DNA of 64,000 nt from Charina bottae (lineage: Eukaryota > Chordata > Lepidosauria > Squamata > Charinaidae). The stretch covers positions 5,146,001 to 5,210,000 of the forward strand of contig JALMGJ010000020.1 in assembly GCA_023362775.1 (NCBI GenBank). The letters run 5' to 3'. The notes under the pieces were generated by a model. That model was not told the origin of the DNA. It did no database searches and saw nothing but the letters and a program-made list of their open reading frames with translations. Position numbers and translations under genes: made by a program. Positions within the stretch are counted from its first letter, which is position 1. Each line of letters opens with the position of its first letter. This document shows positions 21,780 through 33,633 of this stretch, piece by piece.

Positions 21780-23189
21780 CATTAGGGCCAGATAAATTGC
21801 CTCTCCAGGGCCAGATAAATTTCTTATGGTTTGGCTGAATGTTTATATCTTGGAAGACAGGTGAAGATGACTGGAGAAGGATAAATGTCCCTATCAATAC
21901 AAGGGGGAAAAGGGGGATCCAGAGATACAGATTAGTCAATATGTAATTGAAACCCGGGAAGATTATAGATGAATTCTATAATCAGTATTATAGAAGTAAG
22001 TATTGTGAAAACAATCTGGTGGTAATAAAAAGGCAGCATAGATTTCTAAAGAACAAATATTGCCAGACAAACCTTATCTCACGTTCTGATTGGATAACTT
22101 CCTTAGCAGATTACAGGAATATTGTACACATCCTCATTTCAGCAAAGTATTTGATAAGATATCCCATGCCAACCTGATTAGCAAGCTAATTAGGTGTGGA
22201 ATACCTGGCCTGACAATTAAAAGGACTGATAATTTATTTGAAAATCATACTCAAAAATTATTATCAGTGGTTCTGCATCAAAGTTATGTGTCCTGTATTC
22301 TTCAGCATTTACATTAATGTTTTGGATAAAGAGGATTAGGAATTCTTATCAGAGTTGCAGATGTCTGAAAACTGGCCAGGATAGCTAATATCCTACAAGA
22401 TAGAAATAAAATTTAAAGCAGTCTTGATAGACTAGATGAATGGTCTAAAAAGGACATAAGGAAATTTAAAAGAGATAAATGCAAATTCTTCACTTAGGAA
22501 ACAAAAATAAAATGTATAAGTTGTATAAAATAAATAAAATATATAAATTAAATAAAATATAAAATATATAAGATGGGGAATACTTGACTTGGTAATGATC
22601 TTTGAGAAAAAGATATTGGAGTAGTCATTGATTACAAACTGAATGTAAGTCAGTAATGTAAGTGTGATCTGGCTATAAAAAAGGCACCATCAGCAGAAGT
22701 AAGGTTTCCAAATAAGAGGAAGTAATTATTCCAGTCAAGCACTGTGCCCTCTTTCTGGCACCATAATTTAGAAAGAATTCACAGAAAGTAGAAGAGGTTA
22801 AGAGAAGGGCAACAAAGATAAAAGGGGACTAGAAACAAATTCCTACAAAGACACATTGAAGGAACTGAAAATGTTTAGCCTTGAGAAGAAAAGACGGAGG
22901 GATGATATGGTGGCATTATTCATATATCTGAAAGGATGCCGTCACACCGAAGAAAGTGGCAACCTGGTCTTTATCTTTGATATTGATATTTATCTTTATC
23001 TAAGCAAGACATGAGATAATATATGTAAATTGCAGGAAATCAGATTTCAGTTGCATGTTAGGAAAAAAAAAACACCTCTTAACATGAGGAGGAGTTCAGC
23101 AGTGTGTCCAGAGGTGATGGACGCCCTTCATTGGGTGTGCTCAGGAACAGGCTAAACAGCCATCTGTCCGGGATGCTTTTTCACCATTT

Positions 23190-23310
23190 TGTTTTTTATC
23201 TTTTTAATTTAATTTGTTTGTATTTTAATGGGCAGCGTACATAATAAAACTGTTTAAATACATAAAAACCATTAAAATACAAACAAATTAAATTAAAAAG
23301 ATAAAAAACA
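23190..23310. repeat. 42-bp perfect inverted repeat in a CR1 insertion
   Basis: Arms 23190-23231 and 23269-23310 are perfect complements around a 37-nt AT-rich loop. The surrounding block starts and ends at gggatgc (23170-23176 and about 23363-23369), which could be the TSD. The right part reads gggcagccatacaaaagtga followed by an AAAT tail, like a LINE/SINE 3' end. A twin-primed short retroposon or a fold-back element are both possible. Confidence 0.7.
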
Positions 23311-23420
23311 GATGGGCAGCCATACAAAAGTGATAAATAAATAAAATAAAATGTTTTAATTGGGATGCCTACAGTGAGCAAATGATAGGACTTAATGGCC
23401 AGATTGTGCCATCCTCTTGT

Positions 23421-23779
23421 ATGATTTTGAAAATGTCCCTATTTATGAATAGATAAAGAGGTCATAACTGGAAATAATGTAACTGGGCCCTGATTTTTAG
23501 ATACATTTCTGGTGCCCAAATCATGATTAATTCTGAGTTATCTAATAATACAATACTGTTAAATTCTTTAAGAATGTTATGTTTATTTTATTTACACCAT
23601 GTAAATAAAATGTACACCATGGATTAAGATTGAAAAAGGACAAATCTGCAGCTATTTAAGTATTTCAGATATCCTGCTTAAATTTGGTTAGCCAAATTAT
23701 GGATATATATTGTCAATTTTACCGTTGCTGAAAATTCTCAAATCTCAAGGTTCTTTTTTTCCAATGGTGTACCAAAGCA
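23421..23779. other. Intronic spacer
   Basis: AT-rich intron. No feature seen. Confidence 0.5.
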
Positions 23780-23790
23780 ACTGTCAGCAT

Positions 23791-26700
23791 TGTTGTTGTT
23801 TATTCGTTCAGTCGCTTCCGACTCTTCGTGACTTCATGGACCAGCCCATGCCAGAGCTTCCTGTCGGCCGTCACCATCCCCAGCTCCCCCATGGTTGAGT
23901 GTGTCACCTCCAGAATATCATCCATCCATCTTGCCCTTGGTCGGCCCCTCTTCCTTTTGCCTTCCAGTTTCCCTAGCATCAGCTTCTTCTCCAGGGTATC
24001 CTGTCTTCTCATTATGTGGCTAAAGTACTTCAGTTTTGCCTTTAATATCAGTCCCTCAAGTGAGCAGTCTGGCTTTATTTCCTAGAGTATGGACTGGTTT
24101 GATCTTCTTGCAGTCCAAGGCACTCTCAGAATTTTCCTCCAACACCACAGTTCAAAAGCATTTATCTTCCTTCGCTCAGCCTTCCTTATGGTCCAGCTCT
24201 CGCAGCCATAGGTTACTACGGGGAATAACATTGCTTTGACTATGCGGATCTTTGTTGTCAGTGTGATGTCTCTGCTCTTAACTATTTTATAAAGATTTGT
24301 CATTGCTCTCCTCCCAAGAAGTAGACGTCTTCTGATTTCCTGGCTGCAGTCAGCATCTGCAGTCATCTTTGCGCCTAGAAATACAAAGTCTGTCACTGCC
24401 TCCACTTTTTCTCCCTCTATTTGCCAGTTATCAATCAAGCTGGTTGCCATAATCTTGGTTTTTTTGAGGTTTAACTGCAACCCAGCTTTTGCACTTTCTT
24501 CTTTCACCTTCGTCATAAGGCTCCTCAGCTCCTCCTCACTTTTAGCCATCAAAGTGGTATCATCTGCATATCTGAGATTGTTAATGTTTCTTCCAGCAAT
24601 TTTAACTCCAGCCTTGGATTCCTCAAGCCCAGCACATCACATGATGTGTTCGGCGTACAGGTTGAATAGGTAGGGTATACAACCCTGCCGTACTCCTTTC
24701 CCAATGTTAAACCAGTCCGTTGTTCCGTAGTCTGTTCTTATCATTGCTACTTGGTCATTATATAGATTCCTCTGGAGGCAGACAAGATGACTTTTTATCC
24801 CCATACCACCAAGATCTTGCCACATTTTGTTATGATCCACACAGTCAAAGGCTTTAGAATAGTCAATAAAACAGAAATATATGTTTTTCTGAAACTCCCT
24901 GCCTTTCTCCATTATCCAGAGGATATTGGCAATTTGGTCTCTAGTTCCTCTGCCTTTTCTAAACCCAGTTATGACATCTGGCAATTCTCACTCCATGAAT
25001 TGCTGGAGTCTACCTTGCAAGATCTTGAGCATTACCTTACTGGCATGTGAAATAAGTGCCACTGTTCGATAGTTTGTACATTCTTTAGTGTTTCCCTTTT
25101 TTGGTATGGGGATATAAGCTGATTTTTTCCAAATTTGTTGGCATATGGCATGCATCACCTTGACAGCATCATCTTGAAAGATTTTAAACAGTTCAGCTGG
25201 GATACTGTTGTCTCCTGCTGCCTTGTTATTAGCAAATGCTTCTTAAGGCCCATTCAACCTCACCCTTCAGGATGTCTGGCTCTAACTCACTGACCACACC
25301 GTCAAATCTATCCCCGATATTATTATCCTTCCTATACAGAGCTTCCGTATATTCTTGCCACCATTTCTTGATCTCTTCTGCTTCTGTTAGGTCCTTGCCA
25401 TCTTTGTTTTTGATCATACCCATTTTTGCCTGGAATTTACCTCCGATGTTTCTAATTTTCTGGAAGAGGTCTCTTGTCCTTCCTATTCTATTGTCTTCTT
25501 CCACTTCCGCACATTGCTTGTTTAAAAATAATTCCTTATCTCTTCTGGCTAACCTCTGGAATTTTGCATTTAATTGGGCATATCTCCCCCTATCACTGTT
25601 GCCTTTTGCTTTCCTTCTTTCTTGGGCTACTTCCAGTGTCTCAGCAGACAGCCATCTTGCGTTCTTGGTTTTCTTTTTCTTTGCGACGTTTTTTGTTGCC
25701 GCCTCCTGAACAATGTTGCAAACTTCTGTCCATAGTTCTTCCAGGACTCTATCTACTAAATCTAGTCCCTTAAATCTATTCTTCACCTCCACTGCATATT
25801 CATTAGGAATATTAGTCAGCTCATATCTAACTAATCTGTGGTTCTTCACTATTCTCTTTAGTTTGATTCTAAATTGTGCAATAAGAAGTTCGTGATCTGA
25901 ACTACAGTCAGCTCCAGGTCTTGTTTTTACTGACTGTATAGATGTCTGCCACCTTTGGCTACAAAGGATGTAGTCAGTCTGATTTCGTTGTCGACCATCT
26001 GGTGAAGTCCATGTATAAAGTCGTCTTTTAGGTTGCTGGAAGAGAGTGTTTGTTATGCACAGTGAATTGTCTTGGCAAAATTCTATCAGCCTATGTCTCT
26101 CTTCATTTTGTTCTCCCAGACCATGCTTACCTGTAATTCCAGGTGTCGTTTGACTACCCACCTTAGCATTCCAGTCTCCTGTAATGAAAATAACATCTCT
26201 TTTTGGCGTATTATCCAGTAGGTGCTGCAGATCCTCATAGAACTGACCCACTTCTGCTTCTTCAGCATCTGTGGTTGGGGTGTATATTTGGATCACTGTG
26301 ATATTAAATGGCTTACCCTGAATTCGAATTGAGATTCTATAGGTTTTTGGATTGTATCCAAGCACTGCTTTAGCCACTTTATTATTAATTATGAAGGCTA
26401 CTCCATTTCTTCTGTGGTCCTCTTGTCCACAGTAGTAGATCTGGTGGTCATCTGATGTGAAGTGGCCCATTCCAGTCCATTTCAGTTCACTGACACCCAA
26501 AATGTCTATATTTAATCTTGACATCTCAGCAATAACCACATCCAATTTGCCCTGGCTCATAGATCTTACATTCCAGGTTCCTATGGTGTGTTGATCTTTA
26601 GAACATTGGATTCGTCGTTCACCACCAGCACCGTCGGCCGCTAGCCGTCCTTTCGGCTTTGAGCTAGCTGCGTCATCACATCTGGGGCTATTTGAACTTA

Positions 26701-26978
26701 TCCTCTATTCCTCCCCAGTAGCATTTTGACCATCTTCCGACCTGGGAGTCCCATCTTCAGATGGTATACCGACATATCTTTGGTTATACTGATCCATTTA
26801 GTTTTCATGGCAAGAATACTGGGGTGGGTTGCCATTACCTTCCCCAGGGATCGTATTTAGTCTGACCTCTCTGCCACGACCTTCCCGTCTTGGGTGTCCC
26901 TTCACGGTTTAGCTCATGGTTTCATTGAGGTGCTCAAGCTCCAGCACCACGACAAGGTAACGATCTCCTTTGCTGGAG
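23791..26978 (-). pseudogene. BovB RTE LINE, subfamily I, near full length but broken
   Basis: TSD actgtcagcat (23780-23790) and actgtcatcat (26979-26989), 10 of 11 identical. Collinear with the intact copy at 39656-42877 from the 5' end (gcaaaggagatcgttacctt on the - strand) to the 3' tail. The endonuclease and linker remain open for 443 codons (26560-25229), including GDWNAKVG. RT is broken into pieces (24984-24637 with FIDYSKAFDCVDH; 24552-24082, starting just after a changed YADD context) by frameshifts and stops. Non-coding now. Its close similarity to the intact copy shows both come from one recently active lineage. Confidence 0.9.
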
Positions 26979-27119
26979 ACTGTCATCATATATCGTATAA
27001 ATTATGATATTTTTCATTTATGTTTTCTGGAGCTATTTGTTTCTTCCAAGATGAGGAGAATTTATCAGACAGGGTGAGCTAAGCTAGGTACTTCCCCACA
27101 AACACCTGTTTTGGCCAAT

Positions 27120-27445
27120 ATTTCAGGCATCAAGAGTTATGCTTGGACCTCTAGCAAGGCCCAGAAAAACTCCAACCAGAGGAAAGAGTTTGCCACTGGC
27201 TGGGGTGCAGGGCATTGTGGTTGGGAGATCACACAACATAGATCTCAGAAATTTGGACTGGATTGCTTGTAATGCAGATGTGTCCGTAGTGCAAAATAAT
27301 GTACCATACAAGAGGAGGCTTATCCCCTTGGCTTTGAATAGTTTGCTGCTCCAATTATTACCCCTATCCCTAGCAAATTTGATTATAGCTTTAGTGGCCT
27401 TTTGTGCCCATAATAAGAGGCCATAAAATGGATGTTTCCAGGTTG
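27120..27445 (-). pseudogene. LINE fragment, same family as 43060-44398
   Basis: - strand reading contains MYGTLFCTTDTSALQAIQSKFLRSML, comparable with LEAVQSKFIRAILAVP of the + strand fragment at 43.2 kb, i.e. the region after RT of an L2/CR1-like non-LTR element. Short and degraded; no boundaries or TSD found. Confidence 0.5.
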
Positions 27446-28570
27446 AGGAAGATTAGAAATAAATGCTTAGATATTTGAAGGCACCTGCTCAATTTGGATA
27501 TAATTGATTTTCTAGGTATGCAAAACATTAGTATGGCACTTCCCAAATATAACCAATTTAGTTTGGGAGTAGTTAGTTTTCAGCTTCTCAACGTTTTGGC
27601 TAAAATCAAGTGTAGCAATTTTATATAGCAATTTTATATGTGTATACTTTTTGAAGCTTTTAATAGGCAACTTTCTTACATGTACACTGTTCCTGCATAG
27701 CTTTACAATTCATTATAAAGTATATAACCTGTGCTCTGATTGATAGATTAATCCAGAAAATATGAACTAGGCCATTTAGTTTAAAAATGCAGGCTACAGT
27801 AAATTCTCCAGCATCCTTATAGTTGAATGTGCCTAAAAGAAATATTGCAGGATAGTGTCCCATCTGTATTGAATGTCAGGCAGTAAATCACTGATTTCCT
27901 AGCACTTAACCCTTAGTTCAACTTTTCAGCTGAACTTGGCAGGAGACTCATGGACTTGATTTAGTTAGATTTGAATTTTTAAGGAAGAGAAGAATGAAGC
28001 CTTATGTACAGTGGTTGATACAGTGGAGAGTATCAACTGTATTTATATTTATATGCAAGTATCAACTTGCATTTATACAGTGTATACATACACTGCATAC
28101 TGCAGTGATGTCAGGGACTTTATGTACTGTATTTTCTCAAAAATTTGAATTCTGGGCAGCTTCTTCCCCCCACCCTTCCAAATTAACGGATACTTGCCAT
28201 GTTACTTGGCGGCCTTGGGCAGTTGTGATATTGTAACTCTAACTGGGAACTGCTAGTTCTCTCCTAACCAGCTTACACATATAATATTTAAAAAAAAAAT
28301 TCCTTTTTTTTTTGCAAGCATGCCATTTTGTTGGGAAAAATAAATCTCTGATGGATTTCATTCTTAATTATCCCTGACTCCTCATACACAGAGGTTATAC
28401 TATAGAAGTTTTTAATATATTATGCCAGCATTTACAATTGTATCACACAAAACAGGATTCTCTGATTTGCTTAAAATTTCCACTTGAACTTGTGGGATTT
28501 AAGTGCTGTGACTAAGCTCTCTAATAATTGGGGAAGATTTCCATTCCTCCATTGCTAAGGCAGTAGCAAG
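27446..28570. other. Intronic spacer
   Basis: No exon seen. A local cluster of short repeats (agtatcaact / caagtatcaacttgc) lies near 28025-28075. Otherwise unremarkable AT-rich intron. Confidence 0.5.
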
Positions 28571-28574
28571 TTTA

Positions 28575-28645
28575 TTTTATTTATTTTATTTATTATTTAT
28601 TATTAAATTTATACACCACCCATTTCACTATAAAAGTTCCAGTCC
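28575..28645 (-). mobile_element. LINE/SINE 3' tail fragment
   Basis: On the - strand: gaaatgggtggtgtataaat followed by a long AAT/AAAT tail. Similar in style to the tails at 48575-48640 and 63388-63452. Confidence 0.4.
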
Positions 28646-28688
28646 ATCAGCATAAAACCTCTGCCAACAGTAAGCCCAAGGACAGGAT

Positions 28689-29076
28689 TGTAATGACTCC
28701 ATCTTCAATGCCCCAACAAACACTTCTCAATGCACTTCATTGAAATGCAGAATAAGCTTTATTAAGGATACATGTAAATTGAAACACTCCCAAAGATCTG
28801 AATGTGGATTCCTGCCAAACAGCCCTAACTTAACACTCCCCCCTGCGCGCCAATTTCACAGCGCCTATGATGTCCAGCGTCAATGTCCAGAACTTTCCCT
28901 CTCCGTTCCCAGGCCTTCCTCCAACTCCTGCAGGTGGCCGACCTTGGCGCCACATTCCACAGTCTCTGATGAAAACCACAACACTGTACTTGGCACAGCT
29001 CACCCCCTCCTCACAGTTCACAAGCTTACACTAACGCTACACAATTAATGGCAGGATTCAACTATGAACCCTGACA
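28689..29076 (-). mobile_element. Candidate LTR on the - strand
   Basis: Read on the - strand it starts TGTCAGGGTTCATAG, carries AATAAAGC near 28760 and ends ...GTCATTACA. Promoter, poly(A) and end layout fit a short Gypsy-type LTR. The flanking 5-mers (aggat, tgctg) do not match, so there is no TSD; it may be one end of a deleted element, or the boundaries may be off. Confidence 0.4.
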
Positions 29077-31120
29077 TGCTGACCCCCCAGAAAAAAGAAA
29101 GGGATATTCTGGCGGAGGATGTGGTTCTAATTCAATAATGCAAATTCAGATTGCAAGGTCCAAAGGTCCCCTGTTCTCCTAATGGAACCCCAGGATCAAG
29201 TCCCACAGCTGTACCATTCTGGAACAGGTTTAAGTAACTTTTCCCTATTTGTTTCACTTGGCGAAGGAAGCACGAGTTCTGCTGGGCAAATAGGCCCTCC
29301 CCACTCTCTGTCCCAGCTGGTGTGAGGCAAACAGGCCTTTGGAAGGAGCAGAGAATTGGTCACACATTTAGGTTGGCCTTTAAAACACCAGCCTTGTATT
29401 TTAAATCCATATTACTTGCATGGTATCTGATTGATGGAGGATTTAAAAAATAACATAATTGCATAGGTATCCTGTACAATTTAGTATAATCTCACAGAAG
29501 GTCTGTAACTTTTGCTCGATCACTGAAATACCAGTTAGAAATGTTCTGATTTAGGAAAAAAAGTCTCAGTCAAAGCATTTTAGATATTAAGTGTTTTTAA
29601 TATAAGTACTTATTAAAATGCAAATGGTTAGATGTCCTATCTGTTGCAAATGGGACTTCTGATTTAGGGAGCCCAAAATAATTTTCTAGACTCACAGCCT
29701 TTCTTGACCCCAACATGGCTCTGTGTCTGTCTGTCTGTCTGTCTGTCTGTCTTTATAACAGTGATGTTGGAACAGGCCCACTGCTGAGATTTCAGCAGTT
29801 TGTTGGGATGGCGGTGATATTTGAAGTTGGATCTTCCTGTCTTTCTCTCTCCACCCTATGAGGCTGAGACCATAGGATTACAGCCTTGGTCTGTTGATTA
29901 GAATTCATAGGATTATTTGATTAAATAAATATTAATCAGATGATATTCTTACTCTACAGACCCAGGAAAAAGTCGGTGAAAGTGCAATAAATTAGGCTGC
30001 GGCTTTTCTTAGTTGAGTCAATGTTAGGAGGTCTCTAGCGGCATGGCCCAGTGTGTCTTGAAAGCAGTGTTTTCAGGATGTGGAAAAGCCCCATCTTCCT
30101 GTGTCTGATTCCCCTGCTTCTTCATTATAAATGACCTTGCAGAAAACAGAACTGGAGCTGTCTTGGAAAAAGGGTGACAGACCAGGACAACAACTCCTTG
30201 CCCTGCTTATGTGGTCTGGTTCTTATTCAAACAACGGAAGATCTCCATTATAATATAACTCGCTAATGCCATATTCACTTAGGAGCTGTCCCATATTTTC
30301 TTACAAGTAAAGAAGAATATTAAAGCAGAGACCAGTTCCTATAAATTATGCATATGAGAATAAGTAATGCTGCTCAGTTATTGCTAAATCTTATGGGCTT
30401 CAAGATGTAATATCTTTGATTACCCTTCTGTAAAACCATAAATCCCAGCAAAGAGTTTCCTGTTCTACATAAAGCTGGGCCAGGCCTTGGAGGAACTTCC
30501 TCCACACCCTCAATTCTATTAATAGAGACTTGAACTCTCTCTTCTAATTTCCTTAAGGTTTTTATTGCTGGCCTAACAGATTTCCCACCCCCCACTTCTC
30601 AGGATATTTTAGAATTTCTGTCCGTGGCATTTTTCAGTTTCTGTTATTGTTCTGAGTTGCCTGAAAATACTTTCTCTCCCCTTTCTGTTAGATTCTTCAC
30701 CATCTGTCTGAAGTGTTTTTACTGTCCAAGCTTCCTGATTTGAAGAAGCTCCAATGGAAGAGTTATCCTATGACAATTTCAGTTTAATTTCAACTCTAAT
30801 TGAAATGCTGGAAGCCAAAGTGACTTCCACAGAGATTAGGGCTATCATACCTGGACTGAATCAATCCAGATGACCAGAAACCTCTGACTCTTTGCTGCCA
30901 TCTATTGGCTATCTGGATTTTTGTAGCCCAAATATGGTAGAGAGACAGTGAGAGGCAAATGTATAAATGAAAGACAAACTCACACTCAGAAACCTTGATC
31001 ACTTAAGGAAGAATTAGATGCAAACACTCTGCATCCCACCTGAAATTTTAACTACAATGGCCTTTTTTAAAAAATACTTCTGTCAAATTGAATGAAATTA
31101 GTGAAAAGTTTGGGTACATC
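29077..31120. other. Intronic sequence with a TGTC microsatellite
   Basis: (CTGT)n at 29725-29752. No exon, RNA gene or clear transposon end recognised in the rest. Confidence 0.5.
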
Positions 31121-31131
31121 CTTAATATATA

Positions 31132-31464
31132 GTAAAGGTAAAGGTTCCCCCCGCACATTTGTGCAGTCGTGTCCGACTCTAGGGGCCGGTGCTCATCTCC
31201 GTTTGTTAGCCGAAGAGCCAGCGTTGTCCGAAGACGCTTCCACGGTCATGTGGCTGCATGACGCACGCAGAACGCTGTTACCTACCCACCGAAGTGGTAC
31301 CTATTAATCTACTTGCATTTGCATGCTTTCAAATTGCTAGGTTGGCAAGAGCTGGAGCTAGTGCGGGAGCTCACTCCGTCACGCAGGGCTAGGGATTCGA
31401 ACCTCCGAACTTGCGATCTTCAAATCGACAAGCCTGGCGTCTTACCCGCTGAGCCACCACGCCC
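31132..31464 (-). mobile_element. Sauria-type SINE, full length
   Basis: Perfect 11-bp TSD cttaatatata (31121-31131 and 31465-31475). Read on the - strand: A box in ggtggctcagcgggtaag, a perfect consensus B box GGTTCGAATCC at about 31392-31402, a tRNA-unrelated middle, the BovB-like agagtcggacacgactg, and the tail gaacctttacctttac. The best preserved copy in the window. Confidence 0.92.
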
Positions 31465-31661
31465 CTTAATATATACATGCAGTTAAATTAGGGCTGCACC
31501 ATGGCTAGGATGTAATGGGAAAAGGGTGCTTTGGAGAACATAGCTGAGTTCATGTAGCAACCATTAGTAGCTTCTTAAAGGAAGTGATCTTTCTTAAAGC
31601 AGGTTACTGGGAATGTACCGCTATCCTTCACAGTTTCAGCATGATCCTGGGAAAATATGTA

Positions 31662-32062
31662 CAGGTAGTCCTTGCTTAATGCCCACAATTGGGACCAGGA
31701 ACTCCATTGCTAAGCGACACTGTCGTTAAGCGAGACATCACGTGCCTGCGATGGACTTACAACCTCACTTCTGCCGCAGTCATTAAACAAGATATCATGG
31801 GACTGCAACTTGCAATTTCACTGCCGGCATCTCCATCGACTCTGTTTGTCGGAAGCTGGCTGTGAAGTGCATAAATGGCAATCACATGACTGCAGGATGC
31901 TGTGACTATGTCTGCCGGTTGCGAAGTGTCCAAATCTCAATCATGTGACCCCACTTATGACATGATGGTCATAAGTGAGAGGACCGGTCATAAAGTTACT
32001 TTTTCAGCGCTGCTGTAACTTTGAATGGTTGCTAAACAGGCCAGTTGTTAAGCAAGGACTAC
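31662..32062. mobile_element. Tc1/mariner-like non-autonomous element
   Basis: Inverted ends caggtagtccttgctta and ...taagcaaggactac, flanked by TA on both sides (31660-31661, 32063-32064); the right terminus lacks three bases. The interior has alternating 'gttaagcgag' and 'gtcataagtgag' blocks and CACGTG-like steps. This is a very common squamate repeat; assignment to Tc1/mariner rests on the TA target and the ends. No coding sequence. Confidence 0.65.
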
Positions 32063-32607
32063 TATTTGGTTAAAGGACTTGCCATGTTCTCATTACAGTG
32101 GGCAATGCAGTGGCTTCAGTTTCAAGCTTTAAAGGTGCATCTGTGGCAACCAGACCTGCTTGAAGAATATTAGGGTGAGGGAAGCCATGAGTTAGGAATC
32201 CAAAGCATTATCAGACAATCAGGATTAGGCTGACCATACGTCCCGTTTTGAACGGGACAATCCCGTTATTTAAGCATTTTTCAACCGTCCCGTCGTTTTG
32301 ATCAAAATCTCAATTTTGTCCCTTTTTTAAACCGGGCGGGAAGGAGGACAGGAAGACAGGAAGGAGGACTGGAGCCGGACTTGCCATTGGCGGCAGCCCG
32401 GAAGAGGCCCTATCAGCGCGGCAACTGGAAGCCCGGTTGCCACGTGCGAGCCCAGCAACAGACACAGCACCACAGTCCACTCGGTTCCTGCCTCCTTACC
32501 TGATCCTACCGGTGCCGCTTGCTCCGAAGCGGAGATTGTCTGCCCAGCAGTGGTGAGGCCAGGGAAAGCAGGCACGGGAAGGTTGTGGAAAGAGGGTGCG
32601 GGGTGCA

Positions 32608-33225
32608 TGTGTGTGTGTGATTACTTGCTCAGAGTAATCACACGCACACACACACACACGCACGCATGCACCCCACACTCTCTTTCCCTAGCCTCCCCGT
32701 GACCAAATGCACCCACACCTGTTGCAGGGAGGCTGGAGAAAGAGGGTGTGGGGAGCATGTGTGTGTGTGTATGTGCGATTACTCTGAGCAAGTAATCATG
32801 TGCACACACACACACACACACACACCACACTCTCTTTCTCCAGCCTCCCTGCAACAGGTGCCGGTGCATTTGGTCACGGGGAGGCTAGGGAAAGAGAGTG
32901 TGGGGTGCATGTGTGTGTGTGCACGCGTGCGTGATTACTTGCTCAGAGTAATCGGACACACACGCTCCCCACACTCTCTTTCTCCAGCCTCCCTGCAACA
33001 GGTGCCGGTGCATTTGGTCACGGGGAGGCTAGGGAAAGAGAGTGTGGGGTGCGTGTGTGTGTGCGTGTGCGTGATTACTTGCTTAGAGTAATCACACACA
33101 CATGCTCCCCACACTCTCTTTCTCCAGCCTCCCTGCAACAGGTGCCGGTGCATTTGGTCACGGGGAGGCTAGGGAAAGAGAGTGTGGGGAGCGTGTGTGT
33201 GTGATTACTCTGAGCAAGTAATCAA
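32608..33225. repeat. Palindromic ~131-158-bp tandem array
   Basis: Five copies of a gattact...agtaatc hairpin core (near 32618, 32777, 32932, 33072, 33203), each flanked by GT and CA runs. They are separated by a second palindrome with ccccacactctctttc on one side and gaaagagagtgtgggg on the other. Core loops alternate between ttgctcag and its complement ctgagcaa, so some hairpin loops are flipped relative to others. Confidence 0.85.
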
Positions 33226-33234
33226 TTTTTCCAT

Positions 33235-33560
33235 GGACGGGGGGGGGGTTTGCAGGCGGGAGCCAATTGGGTGGACCAGGGGCAGGGTTTGCAGGCAGGA
33301 GCCAATTGGGTGGACCAGGGCAGGGTTTGCTGGTGGGAGCCAATCGCACAGGCGGGGGCGGAGTTTGCAGGCGGGAGCCAATCACGTGGACTGGGGGGCA
33401 GGGTTTGTAGGCAGGAGCCAATCGTGTGGACCGGGGGCGGGGTTTGCAGGTGGGAGCCAATCACACGGACCAGGGGGCGGAGTTTGCAGGCGGGAGCCAA
33501 TCACACGGATCGGGGGTGGCTTTGCAGGCAGGAGCCAATCACGTGGACCCGGGGGGTAGG
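33235..33560 (+). repeat. GC-box/CCAAT minisatellite, 8 units of ~38-40 bp
   Basis: Each unit reads approximately GGGGGCGGGGTTTG, a short purine-rich linker, GGGAGCCAATC, then ACGTGGACC. It thus combines an Sp1-type GC box with an NF-Y-type CCAAT box, and in some units a CACGTG E-box. Units differ mainly at the E-box step. The same unit occurs at 56746-56905 in a different hAT family. Confidence 0.85.
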
Positions 33561-33633
33561 GACCCCTGTCCCGTTTTTTCCATCCCAATGTCCTGTTTTT
33601 GTCTCAAGGAAATATGGTCAGCCTAATCAGGAT

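Larger units (their letters stand above)
20490..23420 (+). pseudogene. Decayed CR1 LINE (+ strand), interrupted
   Basis: Recognised from CR1-typical nucleotide blocks in order: cagcatagatttctaaagaa and caaatattgccagacaaacc (22033-22075, RT region), caaagtatttgataagatat (22143), the 'ggagtagtcattgattacaa' block (22618), the ggcaacaaagat block (22808) and tttagccttgagaagaaaag (22873), then the 3' end near 23380-23420. Reading frames are destroyed. It contains a Sauria-type SINE (21196-21527), a hAT MITE (21546-21779) and a hairpin insertion (about 23172-23365). The 5' limit is uncertain. Confidence 0.65.
32226..33625. mobile_element. 1.4-kb non-autonomous hAT made of tandem repeats
   Basis: Perfect 8-bp TSD atcaggat (32218-32225 and 33626-33633). 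Terminal inverted repeats are taggctgaccata and tatggtcagccta. The ends include cgtcccgttttgaacgggac, itself a hairpin. Between them there is no transposase. The interior is an array of five palindromic cores (32608-33225) followed by a GC-box/CCAAT minisatellite (33235-33560). Mobilised in trans, if at all. Confidence 0.9.

Noticed and set aside
29725..29752. CTGT repeat as a regulatory element
   Set aside because: Simple microsatellite without further context.
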